Part shown: in pieces, positions 41,634-49,706 of the stretch | Numbering within the stretch: position 1 is the first letter of the stretch | How the letters are laid out: every line of letters starts with the position of its first letter | Notes under the pieces: generated by a model | What the model was told of the DNA's origin: nothing | Seen by the model: the letters and a program-made list of their open reading frames with translations, nothing else | Database searches by the model: none | NCBI GenBank assembly: GCA_014874385.1 | Contig: JACWAE010000063.1 | Location: forward strand, 1-51,150 | From: Dehalococcoidia bacterium | Lineage (GTDB): Bacteria > Chloroflexota > Dehalococcoidia > SZUA-161 | Direction of reading: 5' to 3' | Length of the DNA stretch: 51,150 nucleotides | Program-made: the position numbers and the translations under genes

Positions 41634-41828
41634 ATGGCTGACATCACAATGTCGGACCGGATCACCTGCGGGATGTGTGGCTGCGAGAACTTCGCGGTGA
41701 AGCTTGCCCTGGATAGCATTATCCTCACCTGTAGGGAATGCGACGCTGAAGCAAGGCTGAGGCCAGAGGTGGCCCTGGCGTACTGGTGGAGCTGCTGGCA
41801 GAAGAGCAAAAGCTTAAAAAGCAACTAA
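41634..41828 (+). CDS. Small zinc-ribbon protein
   Basis: 64 residues from the ATG at 41634, with AAGGAGGG about 10 bases upstream; the longer frame upstream is not needed. CGMCGCENF and, 22 residues later, CRECDAE make a two-CxxC zinc-ribbon. The C-terminus is Trp-rich (YWWSCWQKSKS). Could bind nucleic acid or protein. No family recognised. Confidence 0.6.
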   Translation: MADITMSDRITCGMCGCENFAVKLALDSIILTCRECDAEARLRPEVALAYWWSCWQKSKSLKSN

Positions 41829-41892
41829 AAAACGGGTAGGCCAGAAGCTGGTGTAACTTGGCTTCTGGCCTACGACTATCTAAATTTCCGGC

Positions 41893-42591
41893 TCACAGCG
41901 TCTGACGTCTGTATTGTTCTACGATTTGATTCAATATTTTGTGCGCCTCTCTCGGTTCGTCTATGCTTTCCCACTCGATGTCTACCCCGCCTCCCGATAT
42001 ACGCAGTGTGCCAAAACGGTTGATTCTGCCCCACATTGAAATATCCAGGTTGATGTTATGCACGCTGCGAAGAGGGCAATCCACATAGGATTTATTGGTG
42101 ATGCCTGTCTGCCGAAGTACTCTAAAGTTAGTGGCAGCGAAGATGGTATGCCTCCACCGATTCCATGCCAGAAACGCCCATAGCATGCCCACCAGGAAAA
42201 CTCCGCCACAGCCGTAGAGAATCCCCGTGACACGTAAGGGGAAATAGGCGGCGATAAGGATGCCCACGCCCACAATGATAAATACGATAGGGGGCATCAA
42301 CTGGAGCCAGAGCACCGGCCTGGTCTCGAATAGAGGCTCTTCCCCTTCAATCAAAATGTCCCTGGGGATTAGGCTGGGCCCGTATCTGGCGTATGCCTTT
42401 GGGCCAGCTTCGACTTCGAGGACTTTCTCCGCCTGCGTAAGCTCTATGCCACACTCGGTGCAGTACTGGGCATCAATCGACATTTTAGCGCCGCAGGAGA
42501 CGCATGTGTGCAGATGTTCCCCGCAATGTTTGCAGAACCTTGCGTCAGGTGTGAGGCCACCGCACTTGGGACAAACGATCTCTTTAGCCAT
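41893..42591 (-). CDS. Double zinc ribbon plus membrane PH-like (bPH2) domain protein
   Basis: 232 residues from the ATG at 42591. The N-terminus has two zinc ribbons (CPKCGGLTPDARFCKHCG and CVSCGAKMSIDAQYCTECG). After a linker come two membrane helices (LMPPIVFIIVGVGILIAAYF and LYGCGGVFLVGMLWAFLAW). The bacterial PH-like domain follows: FRVLRQTGITNKSYVDCPLR, SVHNINLDISMWGRINRFGT and LRISGGGVDIEWES. This domain order is common for DUF304/bPH2 proteins of unknown role in membrane stress. The earlier in-frame ATG at 42630 adds Cys-containing residues but has no good ribosome binding site. Confidence 0.8.
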   Translation of the reverse strand: MAKEIVCPKCGGLTPDARFCKHCGEHLHTCVSCGAKMSIDAQYCTECGIELTQAEKVLEVEAGPKAYARYGPSLIPRDILIEGEEPLFETRPVLWLQLMPPIVFIIVGVGILIAAYFPLRVTGILYGCGGVFLVGMLWAFLAWNRWRHTIFAATNFRVLRQTGITNKSYVDCPLRSVHNINLDISMWGRINRFGTLRISGGGVDIEWESIDEPREAHKILNQIVEQYRRQTL

Positions 42592-42650
42592 CTCAGGACA
42601 CAAGATACAATTAAAGGGATTCGATGTCAATGGGGAGTTGGGGGGGAGAA

Positions 42651-42761
42651 TCCCTTCGACAGGACTGTCCTGAGCCCAGTCCTGAGCTTTGTCGAAGGAT
42701 TGCCGAAGGACTCAGGGCGAACGACCCGTTCATGGTTCGACAAGCTCACCACGAACGGGTT
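42651..42761. repeat. Dispersed repeat, CTTCGACAGGCTC family, long copy
   Basis: TCCCTTCGACAGGACTGTCC, GAGCCCAGTCCTGAGC, TTTGTCGAAGGATTGCCGAA and GTTCATGGTTCGACAAGCTC blocks, then CACCACGAACGGG. Rearranged relative to the other copies. Confidence 0.7.
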
Positions 42762-42895
42762 TAGCTCTACGTTTGCCAGATTAACATTTTCATCCTTCGT
42801 GGTGCTGATTGCAATCAGCATGATGGATTACTTTGGATATGCCTTTAAGTAACTGAAATTGTCCTAAAGTCACTATTCCTCCAGGGATTTTTCTG

Positions 42896-42904
42896 TGGTA
42901 TAAT
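42896..42904 (+). promoter_or_regulatory. Extended -10 promoter for the Thr-Pro lipoprotein
   Basis: TGG directly followed by TATAAT, about 39 bases before the ATG at 42943. No good -35 box, consistent with an extended -10 promoter. Confidence 0.45.
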
Positions 42905-42942
42905 CGGGGCTGTTATATGGAGAGAAGGAGGTAAGAGATAAA

Positions 42943-43443
42943 ATGAGAAAGATAGCGGTTGTGTTGATCCCATTGGTGGTGCTGGTGCTTGTCTTCGGAG
43001 CTTTTGCCTGTGGAGGGGGCGCAGCTCCTACTCCTACGCCTACTCCCACACCAACACCGACGGTGGCGCCGACACCAACTGAGACCCCAACCCCTACTCC
43101 AACAGTAGCGCCTACGCCTACACCTTTGAAGACGCCACCTCCGACGGCAGCACCGCCAGAAGCAGGCCCGCCTTGTCGTTTCCACGGCGCTGTTCTGCTG
43201 AATGGAGCTGCAGCGCCTGCCGGCACTGTGGTAACTGCGATAGTTGATGGATACGGATATCCTGCCACTGTGCTGATATCGGGCAGTACTTCTACATATG
43301 TCATATTAATACCGGTGGCCCAAGGTATTAGCTACGCAGGAAAGGCAGTTACCTTCATGGTGGGTAACGCTACGGCAATCCAAGTAGGCGCTTGGACTTT
43401 GGGGGGCAATGTACTGGTGGACTTGACCGCAACCTCGTCATAG
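42943..43443 (+). CDS. Lipoprotein with Thr-Pro repeat linker
   Basis: 166 residues. Signal peptide with lipobox FGAFAC (Cys ~23). It is followed by ~50 residues of TPTPTPT-type repeats, a flexible wall-spanning linker, and a ~90-residue beta-rich domain (FHGAVLLNGAAAPAGTVVTA, VDGYGYPATVLISG). This resembles surface lipoproteins of Chloroflexota. The linker DNA is a CCTACTCC/ACACCAAC simple repeat. AAGGAGG ribosome binding site. Followed by a strong terminator. Function unknown. Confidence 0.7.
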   Translation: MRKIAVVLIPLVVLVLVFGAFACGGGAAPTPTPTPTPTPTVAPTPTETPTPTPTVAPTPTPLKTPPPTAAPPEAGPPCRFHGAVLLNGAAAPAGTVVTAIVDGYGYPATVLISGSTSTYVILIPVAQGISYAGKAVTFMVGNATAIQVGAWTLGGNVLVDLTATSS

Positions 43444-43495
43444 CGTCTACAAAATAAGCGGCTGGACTGAGCGTTTTGATATCTCGAGAGAGTAA

Positions 43496-43530
43496 GGCGC
43501 ACACCGCTGTAGCGGTGTGCGCCTTGTTTA
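43496..43530 (+). terminator. Intrinsic terminator after the Thr-Pro lipoprotein
   Basis: GGCGCACACCGC, loop TGTA, GCGGTGTGCGCC, then TTGTTTA. A 12-bp perfect stem about 53 bases after the stop codon. Confidence 0.8.
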
Positions 43531-43658
43531 TGGACTCTCTAACTAGTGAGTTCTTTACTTTAAATGGCTGTGGGTCAATCGTGTGTTGCTTGTCCGTTTG
43601 TAAGGTGGTAGACTGCTAGCACAGAGCGGGCAGCAATATTGGCGAGTGGTGAGAGGTT

Positions 43659-44327
43659 ATGGAAGACATTAGAACGCGAGCAGTAAGTAAGAACGCTGAG
43701 GCTGAGATACTCAACATGCTTGAGACGGCCGAACAGAGACTGCACCAGATTATAGAAGAGGCAAGAAAGGCGGCTAGCGAGGAAACAAGCAAGACGTTTA
43801 AGGAACTCGAGCAGACCGTTCGCCAGATAATCTATGAGACCGTAAAGATGGCTGAGGCCGACGCGCAAAGAATAGTGGCTCAGGCTGAAGAGAAGGGGCA
43901 GCAGATTATCGAGGAAGCTAAGAAGAAAGCCGAGGCAATGGAAAAGGCTATTCTGGAATTCGAAAATGATGGGGAAAAGAGACAAGCTATTCGTAAACGG
44001 CGCGTCGAATTAGTGATAATACCGCCCGTGGATTTCGTCCAACTGGAGAAACTGCGCATGTCATTGCAGCAACTAGCCGGGCTGCGCATCTTATCGATGT
44101 GGGGCAATTCCGATGGCGGGTCCTCGATTTTTGCTGTTACGGATAGGCAAGCTTCCCTTATTGCGGATTTAAGAAGGATAGATGTAGTAGACGAAGCAAT
44201 AGAAGTAGATGAGGAACTGCTTGCTTCTGACCTTATAAGTGACTTCGTAAAAAAGAACTTGCCTTTGCGCCCTTCGAAGCAGGACGGCGAGCTAAGAGTG
44301 CTGGTTATGTTGAAGCGGGCAGAGTGA
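43659..44327 (+). CDS. Coiled-coil protein of unknown function
   Basis: 222 residues. Residues ~1-105 form a long charged helix, rather like V-type/A-type ATPase E-H stalk proteins or DivIVA-like coils (AEQRLHQIIEEARKAASEET, AQRIVAQAEEKGQQIIEEAK). The second half is a small alpha/beta domain (RVELVIIPPVDFVQLEKLRM, LQQLAGLRILSMWGNSDGGS). No ATP synthase genes are nearby, so a stalk role is unlikely. A scaffold or sensor role is possible. Solitary. Confidence 0.65.
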   Translation: MEDIRTRAVSKNAEAEILNMLETAEQRLHQIIEEARKAASEETSKTFKELEQTVRQIIYETVKMAEADAQRIVAQAEEKGQQIIEEAKKKAEAMEKAILEFENDGEKRQAIRKRRVELVIIPPVDFVQLEKLRMSLQQLAGLRILSMWGNSDGGSSIFAVTDRQASLIADLRRIDVVDEAIEVDEELLASDLISDFVKKNLPLRPSKQDGELRVLVMLKRAE

Positions 44328-44606
44328 GAATATCAGGTTCTGGTAGGGAATTATAAATTGCTTTCCGGGTAGTCAAGCGCCTTATTACCGTTTCGCGTTC
44401 CCGCTCAGGCCAAGCCTGGCAGTTAGGGCGACAAAGCCGAAGATTGTCAGCCAGGCCACCAGCCATCCTGCTACTTCCCAGAGAGAAGCCAACTCCACCA
44501 GGACATTTTCTTCTGCTCACTCTACTAAATTTTGTGACAAACCAGTCCTCAGGGCGGAAAGAGCGCTTCTCACCCTCTTTAATAGCCTGGCTGCTGCTAT
44601 GGAAAG
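44328..44606. other. Region with a possible very small membrane ORF
   Basis: No firm gene. On the minus strand 44385-44498 encodes about 37 residues with one hydrophobic segment (VAGWLVAWLTIFGFVALTAR) from a GTG without a ribosome binding site. Could be a small membrane protein or chance. Confidence 0.2.
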
Positions 44607-44789
44607 CTACCTATCAGCCTTATCCTTGCTAATAATAAGCTTGCGCCTTTGCCACACCCATCTATCAACCGCAAATTGTTTCCTGGCGCCACATCTCTTA
44701 CAGACACCCAGGTTCTTGTCGTCAATTATCCAGTAGTGTGCTTCTTTTTTACATTCATCGAGGTGTGATGGTTCACACTCGGTAGACAT
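44607..44789 (-). CDS. Small zinc-binding protein (HYWxI...GVCxxCG type)
   Basis: 60 residues. HYWIIDDKNLGVCKRCGARK carries a His plus CxxC pattern of a type of short zinc-ribbon protein that I recall being common in Chloroflexota genomes. Two further Cys (ECEPSHLDEC) precede it. AGGAA about 7 bases before the ATG. The remaining length is basic (WVWQRRKLIISKDKADR). Possibly a DNA-associated accessory protein; function unknown. Confidence 0.6.
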   Translation of the reverse strand: MSTECEPSHLDECKKEAHYWIIDDKNLGVCKRCGARKQFAVDRWVWQRRKLIISKDKADR

Positions 44790-44899
44790 CTTATATTCCT
44801 AATCTAGAGTCTAGAGGATGTATTGAGCTAAAATCGCACAGGACATGATAATAAGCTGTCATTATACTAGCTCAAGCTTAGCTTGGCCTGTCAAGGGCT

Positions 44900-44920
44900 T
44901 TATCCACGAAGTTATCCACG
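44900..44920 (+). promoter_or_regulatory. Pair of DnaA-box-like 9-mers
   Basis: TTATCCACG occurs at 44900-44908 and 44912-44920, 12 bases apart. One base differs from the consensus TTATCCACA. An AT-rich stretch (AATTTTTATGCATTATGG) follows. Could be a DnaA-bound regulatory site. Confidence 0.4.
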
Positions 44921-45074
44921 TAGTCTCCACAATTTTTATGCATTATGGTAAATCATCATAGCTGGAAGTCGCAGTAAGGGCTCACTAAGTGTCGGTGCGG
45001 CTCGTCAAAGGACTAGCCCACTTGACAGTTTGATGTAAGATGTAACTAGGACGTAAGATTAGGCAGGGGGGAAA

Positions 45075-45518
45075 GTGCATACCTGGAGCCTCATGTGGCT
45101 ATTCATAATGGGGGGGAATAAACATGCCAGGTGTTCGACTCTGGAGATCGATTTCCCTCTTTTAATCTCTTGCGGAAAATGGTGTATCGCCGCGTGTGTA
45201 TCTTGCAGGGAAGAAGAATGTGAGGCTTGTGTCAACAAATTCAGATGTTTTGGCGAAGGCTTATGGGTAAAGTACGTAGTATCCGATGTCGGTGTCCCCG
45301 ATACCAGAATCAGCGACCCGCATGAGAGAGCAACAGTGCGTCGACACATAAAGCTGCTGCAGGAACAATTCAAAGAGCTTGCAAATGCTACGCCCAGATT
45401 CTGGGACTATCTCGGAATTCCTCCACATCCGGCGATGCTGTTTCCACGGATAACAACGGTCGATTGTTGGGCAAACGAGTCCGTTGAGTTAAGGGAGCCT
45501 GTCGAGAGCGAGACATAA
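45075..45518 (+). CDS. Cys-rich protein of unknown function
   Basis: Up to 147 residues from a GTG at 45075 (G-rich AGGGGGGAAA just upstream); ATGs at 45093 and 45108 are alternatives. A run of seven Cys within ~30 residues (SCGKWCIAACVSCREEECEA then CVNKFRCF) suggests metal binding. Followed by a helical part RRHIKLLQEQFKELANATPR and PPHPAMLFPRITTVDCWANE. Not recognised. Gene status is moderately supported by length and Cys pattern. Confidence 0.45.
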   Translation: MHTWSLMWLFIMGGNKHARCSTLEIDFPLLISCGKWCIAACVSCREEECEACVNKFRCFGEGLWVKYVVSDVGVPDTRISDPHERATVRRHIKLLQEQFKELANATPRFWDYLGIPPHPAMLFPRITTVDCWANESVELREPVESET

Positions 45519-45542
45519 AAGGCGATTCAATCGAAGCTGAAT

Positions 45543-45944
45543 TCAGACAAGTCGCCAGTCTTTGTAACCCTCGCTGATAACGGCCAGGTATTCTTTAGAA
45601 GGTTCGGTCTCCTCCGACTGCTCGCGTTTAACGTAGGTTACCGCGTCCACCAAGTTGCCATCCCTGGTTGCTACCGACACGTTTATTCTATCGTAGATGG
45701 CGGGGTATCCTTCCTGCTCGTCCAGCGACCTGAGACATCTCTCCGAGATTTCATAGACCCCTCCGATGACCCTGCTGCCTCTTGAAGCTCTGATAGTGGC
45801 AACTCCGCCGTGCCACTTTCTCGACCATCCCGTGAATATCAATTTATAGTTATGAAGGGTAGCGGTGGATTTGGGTTTGCAATCGGGGCAGAGCTGCAGC
45901 ATACGCTTGTGGCTGAGGTTAGATGCGTAGGCAAAGTAATACAT
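45543..45944 (-). CDS. Gamma-glutamylcyclotransferase-like protein
   Basis: 133 residues. AIG2/GGCT fold: YYFAYASNLSHKRMLQLCP at the start holds the YxSNL substrate loop. GVYEISERCLRSLDEQEGYP carries the catalytic Glu (about E78), and a VTYVKREQSE segment follows. The family cleaves gamma-glutamyl amines or amino acids to 5-oxoproline. AIG2-like proteins have varied substrates. Convergent with the Cys-rich gene. Confidence 0.85.
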   Translation of the reverse strand: MYYFAYASNLSHKRMLQLCPDCKPKSTATLHNYKLIFTGWSRKWHGGVATIRASRGSRVIGGVYEISERCLRSLDEQEGYPAIYDRINVSVATRDGNLVDAVTYVKREQSEETEPSKEYLAVISEGYKDWRLV

Positions 45945-46079
45945 TTCGCTGTCTCTAATCTATCTATCAAAATCCCCTGGCAATTTCCAGCCAGTTGAGA
46001 TATTCTATTGCGATATTTATACTAATGCAAGGATTTTGAGGGATTGCTGAATTATCTGCTTTCCCGAGGAGGTGAACCT

Positions 46080-46295
46080 ATGGAAAGAGTTCCCACAACA
46101 CTGTACTTCTGGATATCCAGGCTGGCAGGTTTCGTGGGCATAGTATGCATGGTCATAGCTGTGGTGACAAGTGTAGCCAACCATCACCTGGCTACCGACC
46201 CGGCTGAATGGGTTCAGATAGCGATTGCAGCCTTTATTTTCGCTATCTGGGCTGTGGTGTATGAGCTGAGAGACCGGGGCATAAAAACTAGATAG
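46080..46295 (+). CDS. Small two-helix membrane protein
   Basis: 71 residues from the ATG at 46080, with GAGGAGGTG about 7 bases upstream. Two membrane helices: LAGFVGIVCMVIAVVTSVA and WVQIAIAAFIFAIWAVVYEL, with a short basic tail. The longer frame upstream adds only spurious residues. Unknown function. Confidence 0.55.
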   Translation: MERVPTTLYFWISRLAGFVGIVCMVIAVVTSVANHHLATDPAEWVQIAIAAFIFAIWAVVYELRDRGIKTR

Positions 46296-46388
46296 CGAAG
46301 CATCGGTCACCTTTTAAACAGCATAAGGGGCTACGGCAGTCGTCAGGATAGCGGAGACCGGCAATAGGGTAAGTGGTCTCAGAAGCCC

Positions 46389-46520
46389 TCATGACTTTCG
46401 GAGACAGCTTTCGTGCCACACTCGACCCCAATGCCTGATGCCTCGTCTGTAGACAGGCTTCATGCATCCGGGGCACCTGCCCTTGGGCCTCAGGGTATCG
46501 CCAGGAAGTGTTCTACGCAT
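46389..46520 (-). CDS. 43-residue LIM-like zinc finger protein
   Basis: 43 codons plus stop. Cys pair in GRCPGCMKPV and, 18 residues later, WHESCLRKS give a C-C-H-C zinc knuckle like half a LIM or treble-clef finger. GAGG lies 8 bases before the ATG. Short but has a good ribosome binding site and a sensible zinc pattern. It resembles the many other tiny Cys-rich products in this window. Unknown function. Confidence 0.5.
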   Translation of the reverse strand: MRRTLPGDTLRPKGRCPGCMKPVYRRGIRHWGRVWHESCLRKS

Positions 46521-46649
46521 GTAAAAACCTCAATTAAAATGATAGTGTGAAAAGGCGGAATTTTATGTGATAAAAGTCTCAAACCCGAGGCTTTTTAAGT
46601 GTGAAGTCAATTTCTTCAGGGTCAATTACCTATATATTCTGCATATAGA

Positions 46650-46655
46650 TATAAT
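46650..46655 (+). promoter_or_regulatory. -10 element upstream of the DUF362-ferredoxin gene
   Basis: TATAAT at 46650-46655, about 45 bases before the ATG at 46701, within an AT-rich block. No strong -35. Confidence 0.35.
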
Positions 46656-46700
46656 GGGGTTATAGGGGAGAGACTTATTGGCCTGGGGAGATAGAGAACC

Positions 46701-47861
46701 ATGAATAAGAGCAAAGTCGCCCTGGTAAGATGCGACACATATGATGATGAAAAGGTGGCTAAAGCTGTGCAGCAGGGGCTTGACCTTCTGGGAGGAATTG
46801 CTCAGTTCGCAAAACCAGGAGAAAGAATAGTACTGAAACCAAATGTGCTGATCGGCTCGAAGCCCGAGAAGTGCGTAACTACGCACCCCGCCGTGTTCAA
46901 GGCGGTTGGTAGATTGCTCCGAGAAGCGGGTGTCATCGTTTCTTATGGCGACTCCCCAAGCTTTGGAAAATGTGAACCCAATATTAAAAAATCGGGTCTC
47001 AAAGAGGTTGGTGACGAGTTGGGACTCAGCCTCGCCGATTTCGATTCTGGCAGGACGGTAAGCCATAAGGACGCGCTGCTGGTAAAAAGCTTCGTCATTG
47101 CTAACGGGGTTCTGGACTCGGAGGGCCTGGTTACTCTCCCGAAGCTGAAAACTCACCCGCTGCCCCGGTTCACGGGAGCGGTGAAGAACCAGTTCGGGTG
47201 CATTCCCGGCCTGCTGAAAAGCCAGTATCATGTCAAGCTGCCCGACCCGTACGATTTCGCCACAATGCTCGTTGACTTGAATACCTTGGTAAAACCGCGT
47301 CTATGCATAATGGATGGCATCATAGCTATGGAGGGCAATGGGCCGAGGGGCGGTAAACCGAAGAAAATGAGCGTTTTGCTGCTATCCGGCGATCCGATTG
47401 CGATAGATGCCACGGCTTGCAGAATCATTGACCTCGACCCGGAGGCTGTGCCAACATCTATAGCAGGTGAAAAAGCAGGATTGGGAACATATCACAGTGA
47501 AAACATTGAAATAGTAGGCGAGGACATGGAATCATTCCTTGACCGGAGCTTTGAAGCGATTCGAACGCCGCCGACGCCCTGCAATAGCGGGCGATTGCGC
47601 ACCTTTGTCAAAAACCGGATATGTGAGAAGCCGGTCATCGACGAAACCAGATGCAACAAATGTGGCACTTGCGTCAAGATGTGTCCGGTTGAGCCTAAAG
47701 CCGTGGACTGGCACAACGGAGATAAATCGAAGCCGCCTACTTATAAATACGACCGCTGTATCCGCTGCTATTGCTGCCAGGAAAACTGCCCTGAGGGAGC
47801 GGTCTTTGTTGAGAGTCCGGTGCTGGGCAGGATCTTCTTCCATGCCCAGACAGCTTCTTAA
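46701..47861 (+). CDS. DUF362 protein with two C-terminal [4Fe-4S] clusters
   Basis: 386 residues. The DUF362 part carries ERIVLKPNVLIGSKPEKCVT then THPAVFKAVGRLLREAGV, LPKLKTHPLPRFTGAVKNQF and SVLLLSGDPIAIDATACRII. The ferredoxin part has CNKCGTCVKMCPVEPKAV and CIRCYCCQENCPEGAVFV, eight Cys in two cluster motifs. Proteins of this type occur widely in anaerobes and are thought to be redox proteins of unknown partner. GGGGAGA ribosome binding site. The stop overlaps the PAC2 gene stop by 4 bases (convergent). Confidence 0.9.
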   Translation: MNKSKVALVRCDTYDDEKVAKAVQQGLDLLGGIAQFAKPGERIVLKPNVLIGSKPEKCVTTHPAVFKAVGRLLREAGVIVSYGDSPSFGKCEPNIKKSGLKEVGDELGLSLADFDSGRTVSHKDALLVKSFVIANGVLDSEGLVTLPKLKTHPLPRFTGAVKNQFGCIPGLLKSQYHVKLPDPYDFATMLVDLNTLVKPRLCIMDGIIAMEGNGPRGGKPKKMSVLLLSGDPIAIDATACRIIDLDPEAVPTSIAGEKAGLGTYHSENIEIVGEDMESFLDRSFEAIRTPPTPCNSGRLRTFVKNRICEKPVIDETRCNKCGTCVKMCPVEPKAVDWHNGDKSKPPTYKYDRCIRCYCCQENCPEGAVFVESPVLGRIFFHAQTAS

Positions 47862-48745
47862 CCCTGTTTGAATCGCCGGCCTATGTCACGGAGGAACTTC
47901 TCGACCTCCGGCGATAGTTTCGTCTCTTCCTGGACCTGGCCGACCTTTGAGTCATAATAGGCTTCCAGTTGGGTGAGGATGAGTTTGTAGCTGGGCTCCT
48001 GCTGGATAAACTGCTCTGCGATATGGCTGACCTGCTCCTGCTGCTCCTTAGCTTTATCAGCATCCTCTTCAGCAAGGGGGAAATCATATAAAACGGAGAG
48101 CACCTCCATCAACCTTTTCTTGCCCCGGTAATCGTTCTCAACCATGAGATACTGCGGCAGATGCACTATGAGGCTGAGTGTCTCTATGCCTGCTTCAAGT
48201 CCCATCTCCGATATTAGAGAAGTGATTGTAGTAGGTCCCTGATAGTCGCTGGGTACTACCTTAGCTACCTCCAGCTCATTCTGAAGCCTCAGGTTGCTTG
48301 CCGAGCCTGTAACCAGCAGCGGCCTGGTATAGGGCATCATATCGTACATAGCCCCGATGAGGCAGTACCTTCTAGCTCCGAAATCCTTGAGCAGACGGAA
48401 TACCGAATTGATGTATGTCTCGGACAGCATATGAGGCTCTAAGAGGTGCAGGAATATAAAGTCACGGCCTTCGGGCACTCTGGCATAGCTGACGGTGGTA
48501 TTGGGAATCTGCACCTGACGGCGGTCCTCTTTGAACTCCATAGTTGGTCTATAGCGTGTGAAGTCGAAGAAGTTCCCCGGCCGGGCTATTTTACCTAATT
48601 CCGCCGCATTTAGATAAGACTCCAAACGGGACAGCGTCATCGTGCCTACATTGCTGACATCGATCCAGGGCTTAAGGACGGCCAGGACATGCGGCTCGTT
48701 CAGTCGGGGTACAGGCTCATAAAGCTCAAATGCACCTAATCTCAT
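47858..48745 (-). CDS. PAC2 (proteasome assembly chaperone-like) family protein
   Basis: 295 residues. PAC2 pattern: LAVLKPWIDVSNVGTMTLSR, RPGNFFDFTRYRP, FIFLHLLEPHMLSETYINSV, CLIGAMYDMMPYTRPLLVTG and ITSLISEMGLEAGIETLSLI, with a helical C-terminus. Bacterial and archaeal PAC2 proteins often occur without a proteasome gene; none is seen in this window. Convergent with the DUF362 gene. Molecular function unknown. Confidence 0.85.
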   Translation of the reverse strand: MRLGAFELYEPVPRLNEPHVLAVLKPWIDVSNVGTMTLSRLESYLNAAELGKIARPGNFFDFTRYRPTMEFKEDRRQVQIPNTTVSYARVPEGRDFIFLHLLEPHMLSETYINSVFRLLKDFGARRYCLIGAMYDMMPYTRPLLVTGSASNLRLQNELEVAKVVPSDYQGPTTITSLISEMGLEAGIETLSLIVHLPQYLMVENDYRGKKRLMEVLSVLYDFPLAEEDADKAKEQQEQVSHIAEQFIQQEPSYKLILTQLEAYYDSKVGQVQEETKLSPEVEKFLRDIGRRFKQG

Positions 48746-48829
48746 AAATACATTCTAACACATATTGGCATACGGACAAACTTGAATTATGGGTGTTGGA
48801 GGCGTAAAGAAAAGCAGCGGGCAAAATGC

Positions 48830-48835
48830 TATAAT
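48830..48835 (+). promoter_or_regulatory. -10 element for tRNA-Leu
   Basis: TATAAT at 48830-48835, 19 bases before the tRNA. The -35 region is poor. Confidence 0.45.
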
Positions 48836-48854
48836 ATCGTTTGAGTTTGCCCAC

Positions 48855-48939
48855 GGGGAAGTGTCGGAATTGGCAGACGAGCATGACTTAGGATCATGTG
48901 CCGAAAGGCATGGGGGTTCGAGTCCCCCCTTCCCCACCA
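48855..48939 (+). tRNA. tRNA-Leu (TAG anticodon)
   Basis: Class II tRNA. Acceptor GGGGAAG/CTTCCCC, D loop with TCGGAATTGGCAGACGAG, anticodon stem CATGA/TCATG with loop CTTAGGA (anticodon TAG) and an extra arm TGCCGAAAGGCA. T arm GGGGG-TTCGAGT-CCCCC, discriminator A and an encoded CCA. Confidence 0.95.
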
Positions 48940-48975
48940 TGGTTATCAATAGGCAGAACTCCTACTGATTGACCG

Positions 48976-49392
48976 CTAGGTCAGCCTGGATATAATATCT
49001 TCCACTACTTTGATGTGCCGGCGCTCATCTTCCGCTAACTGCTGTAGTGATTGCCCTGATTGTTCTCCCAAGATTCCAGCCGCCCTTGTATGGAGATCGA
49101 GCGCAAGATGCTCTAGATCCAGTTGTTTCCTGAAAAAATCCTTCAAGTCGAGTAGCTCAGGCAATGGCTCAAAGCGGGGGAAAGGGGGCACTCCTCCTAA
49201 CTTAGAGATTGTATTGGCTACTACGTCGGCATGTCTTACTGAATCGAGCCCCAGCTGCTCCACTTTTACGCTGAGTTCTTTCTCAGGTATCATTCTCGCG
49301 ACCTGGGGGGAGTGGACAATTATCTGATATTCTACCTCTAAAGCTTGAGAAAGCAGTTCATAAGCCTCTTTTGTTGTGTCCATTTCTTTCAT
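48976..49392 (-). CDS. Ferritin-like protein with an incomplete diiron site
   Basis: 138 residues from the ATG at 49392, with GGAGGCG about 8 bases upstream; longer in-frame starts exist. Four-helix ferritin-like pattern: LLSQALEVEYQIIVHSPQVA, LEHLALDLHTRAAGILGEQS and LAEDERRHIKVVEDIISRL. Compared with rubrerythrin/bacterioferritin, the first ExxH reads SVRHADVV, so its Glu seems missing, while the last ExxH (ERRH) is intact. May bind one metal or have lost ferroxidase activity. Solitary. Confidence 0.75.
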   Translation of the reverse strand: MKEMDTTKEAYELLSQALEVEYQIIVHSPQVARMIPEKELSVKVEQLGLDSVRHADVVANTISKLGGVPPFPRFEPLPELLDLKDFFRKQLDLEHLALDLHTRAAGILGEQSGQSLQQLAEDERRHIKVVEDIISRLT

Positions 49393-49440
49393 TCCGGATC
49401 GCCTCCTTTGATTTTCGGACATTTCGATTGGCCATGGCAT

Positions 49441-49706
49441 CTAGGTGCAGAAATACTTTGGATGCCGGACCAAAATCGTCCATGGGCTAGGTGTGATGAT
49501 ATCATCATGTCTCCTCTAGGCTAATCCAACATTAGTTTACTTCAGATTTGACATACTTGTTATAACCCTTTTGTACTTTCCAAAAGGGTAAAATGGTACT
49601 CCACTACTCTTAGTGAGTATGTGGTGGGTATATGATACAATGAAGTCGCTTCCAGGCCATCTCAGGTTAACAATGCAAAGGACAATTCAATCAGGAATGT
49701 AATAAC
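49441..49706. promoter_or_regulatory. Intergenic region with operator-like inverted repeat
   Basis: TTGACA at about 49549 on the plus strand is followed by an inverted repeat ACCCTTTTG-TACTTTC-CAAAAGGGT (49565-49589, 9-bp perfect arms). It lies about 120 bases before the Imm-5-like gene; possible operator. Nothing else seen. Confidence 0.4.

Noticed and set aside
43021-43140. CRISPR-like or tandem repeat array
   Set aside because: Simple codon repeats for the Thr-Pro linker of a lipoprotein; no spacers.
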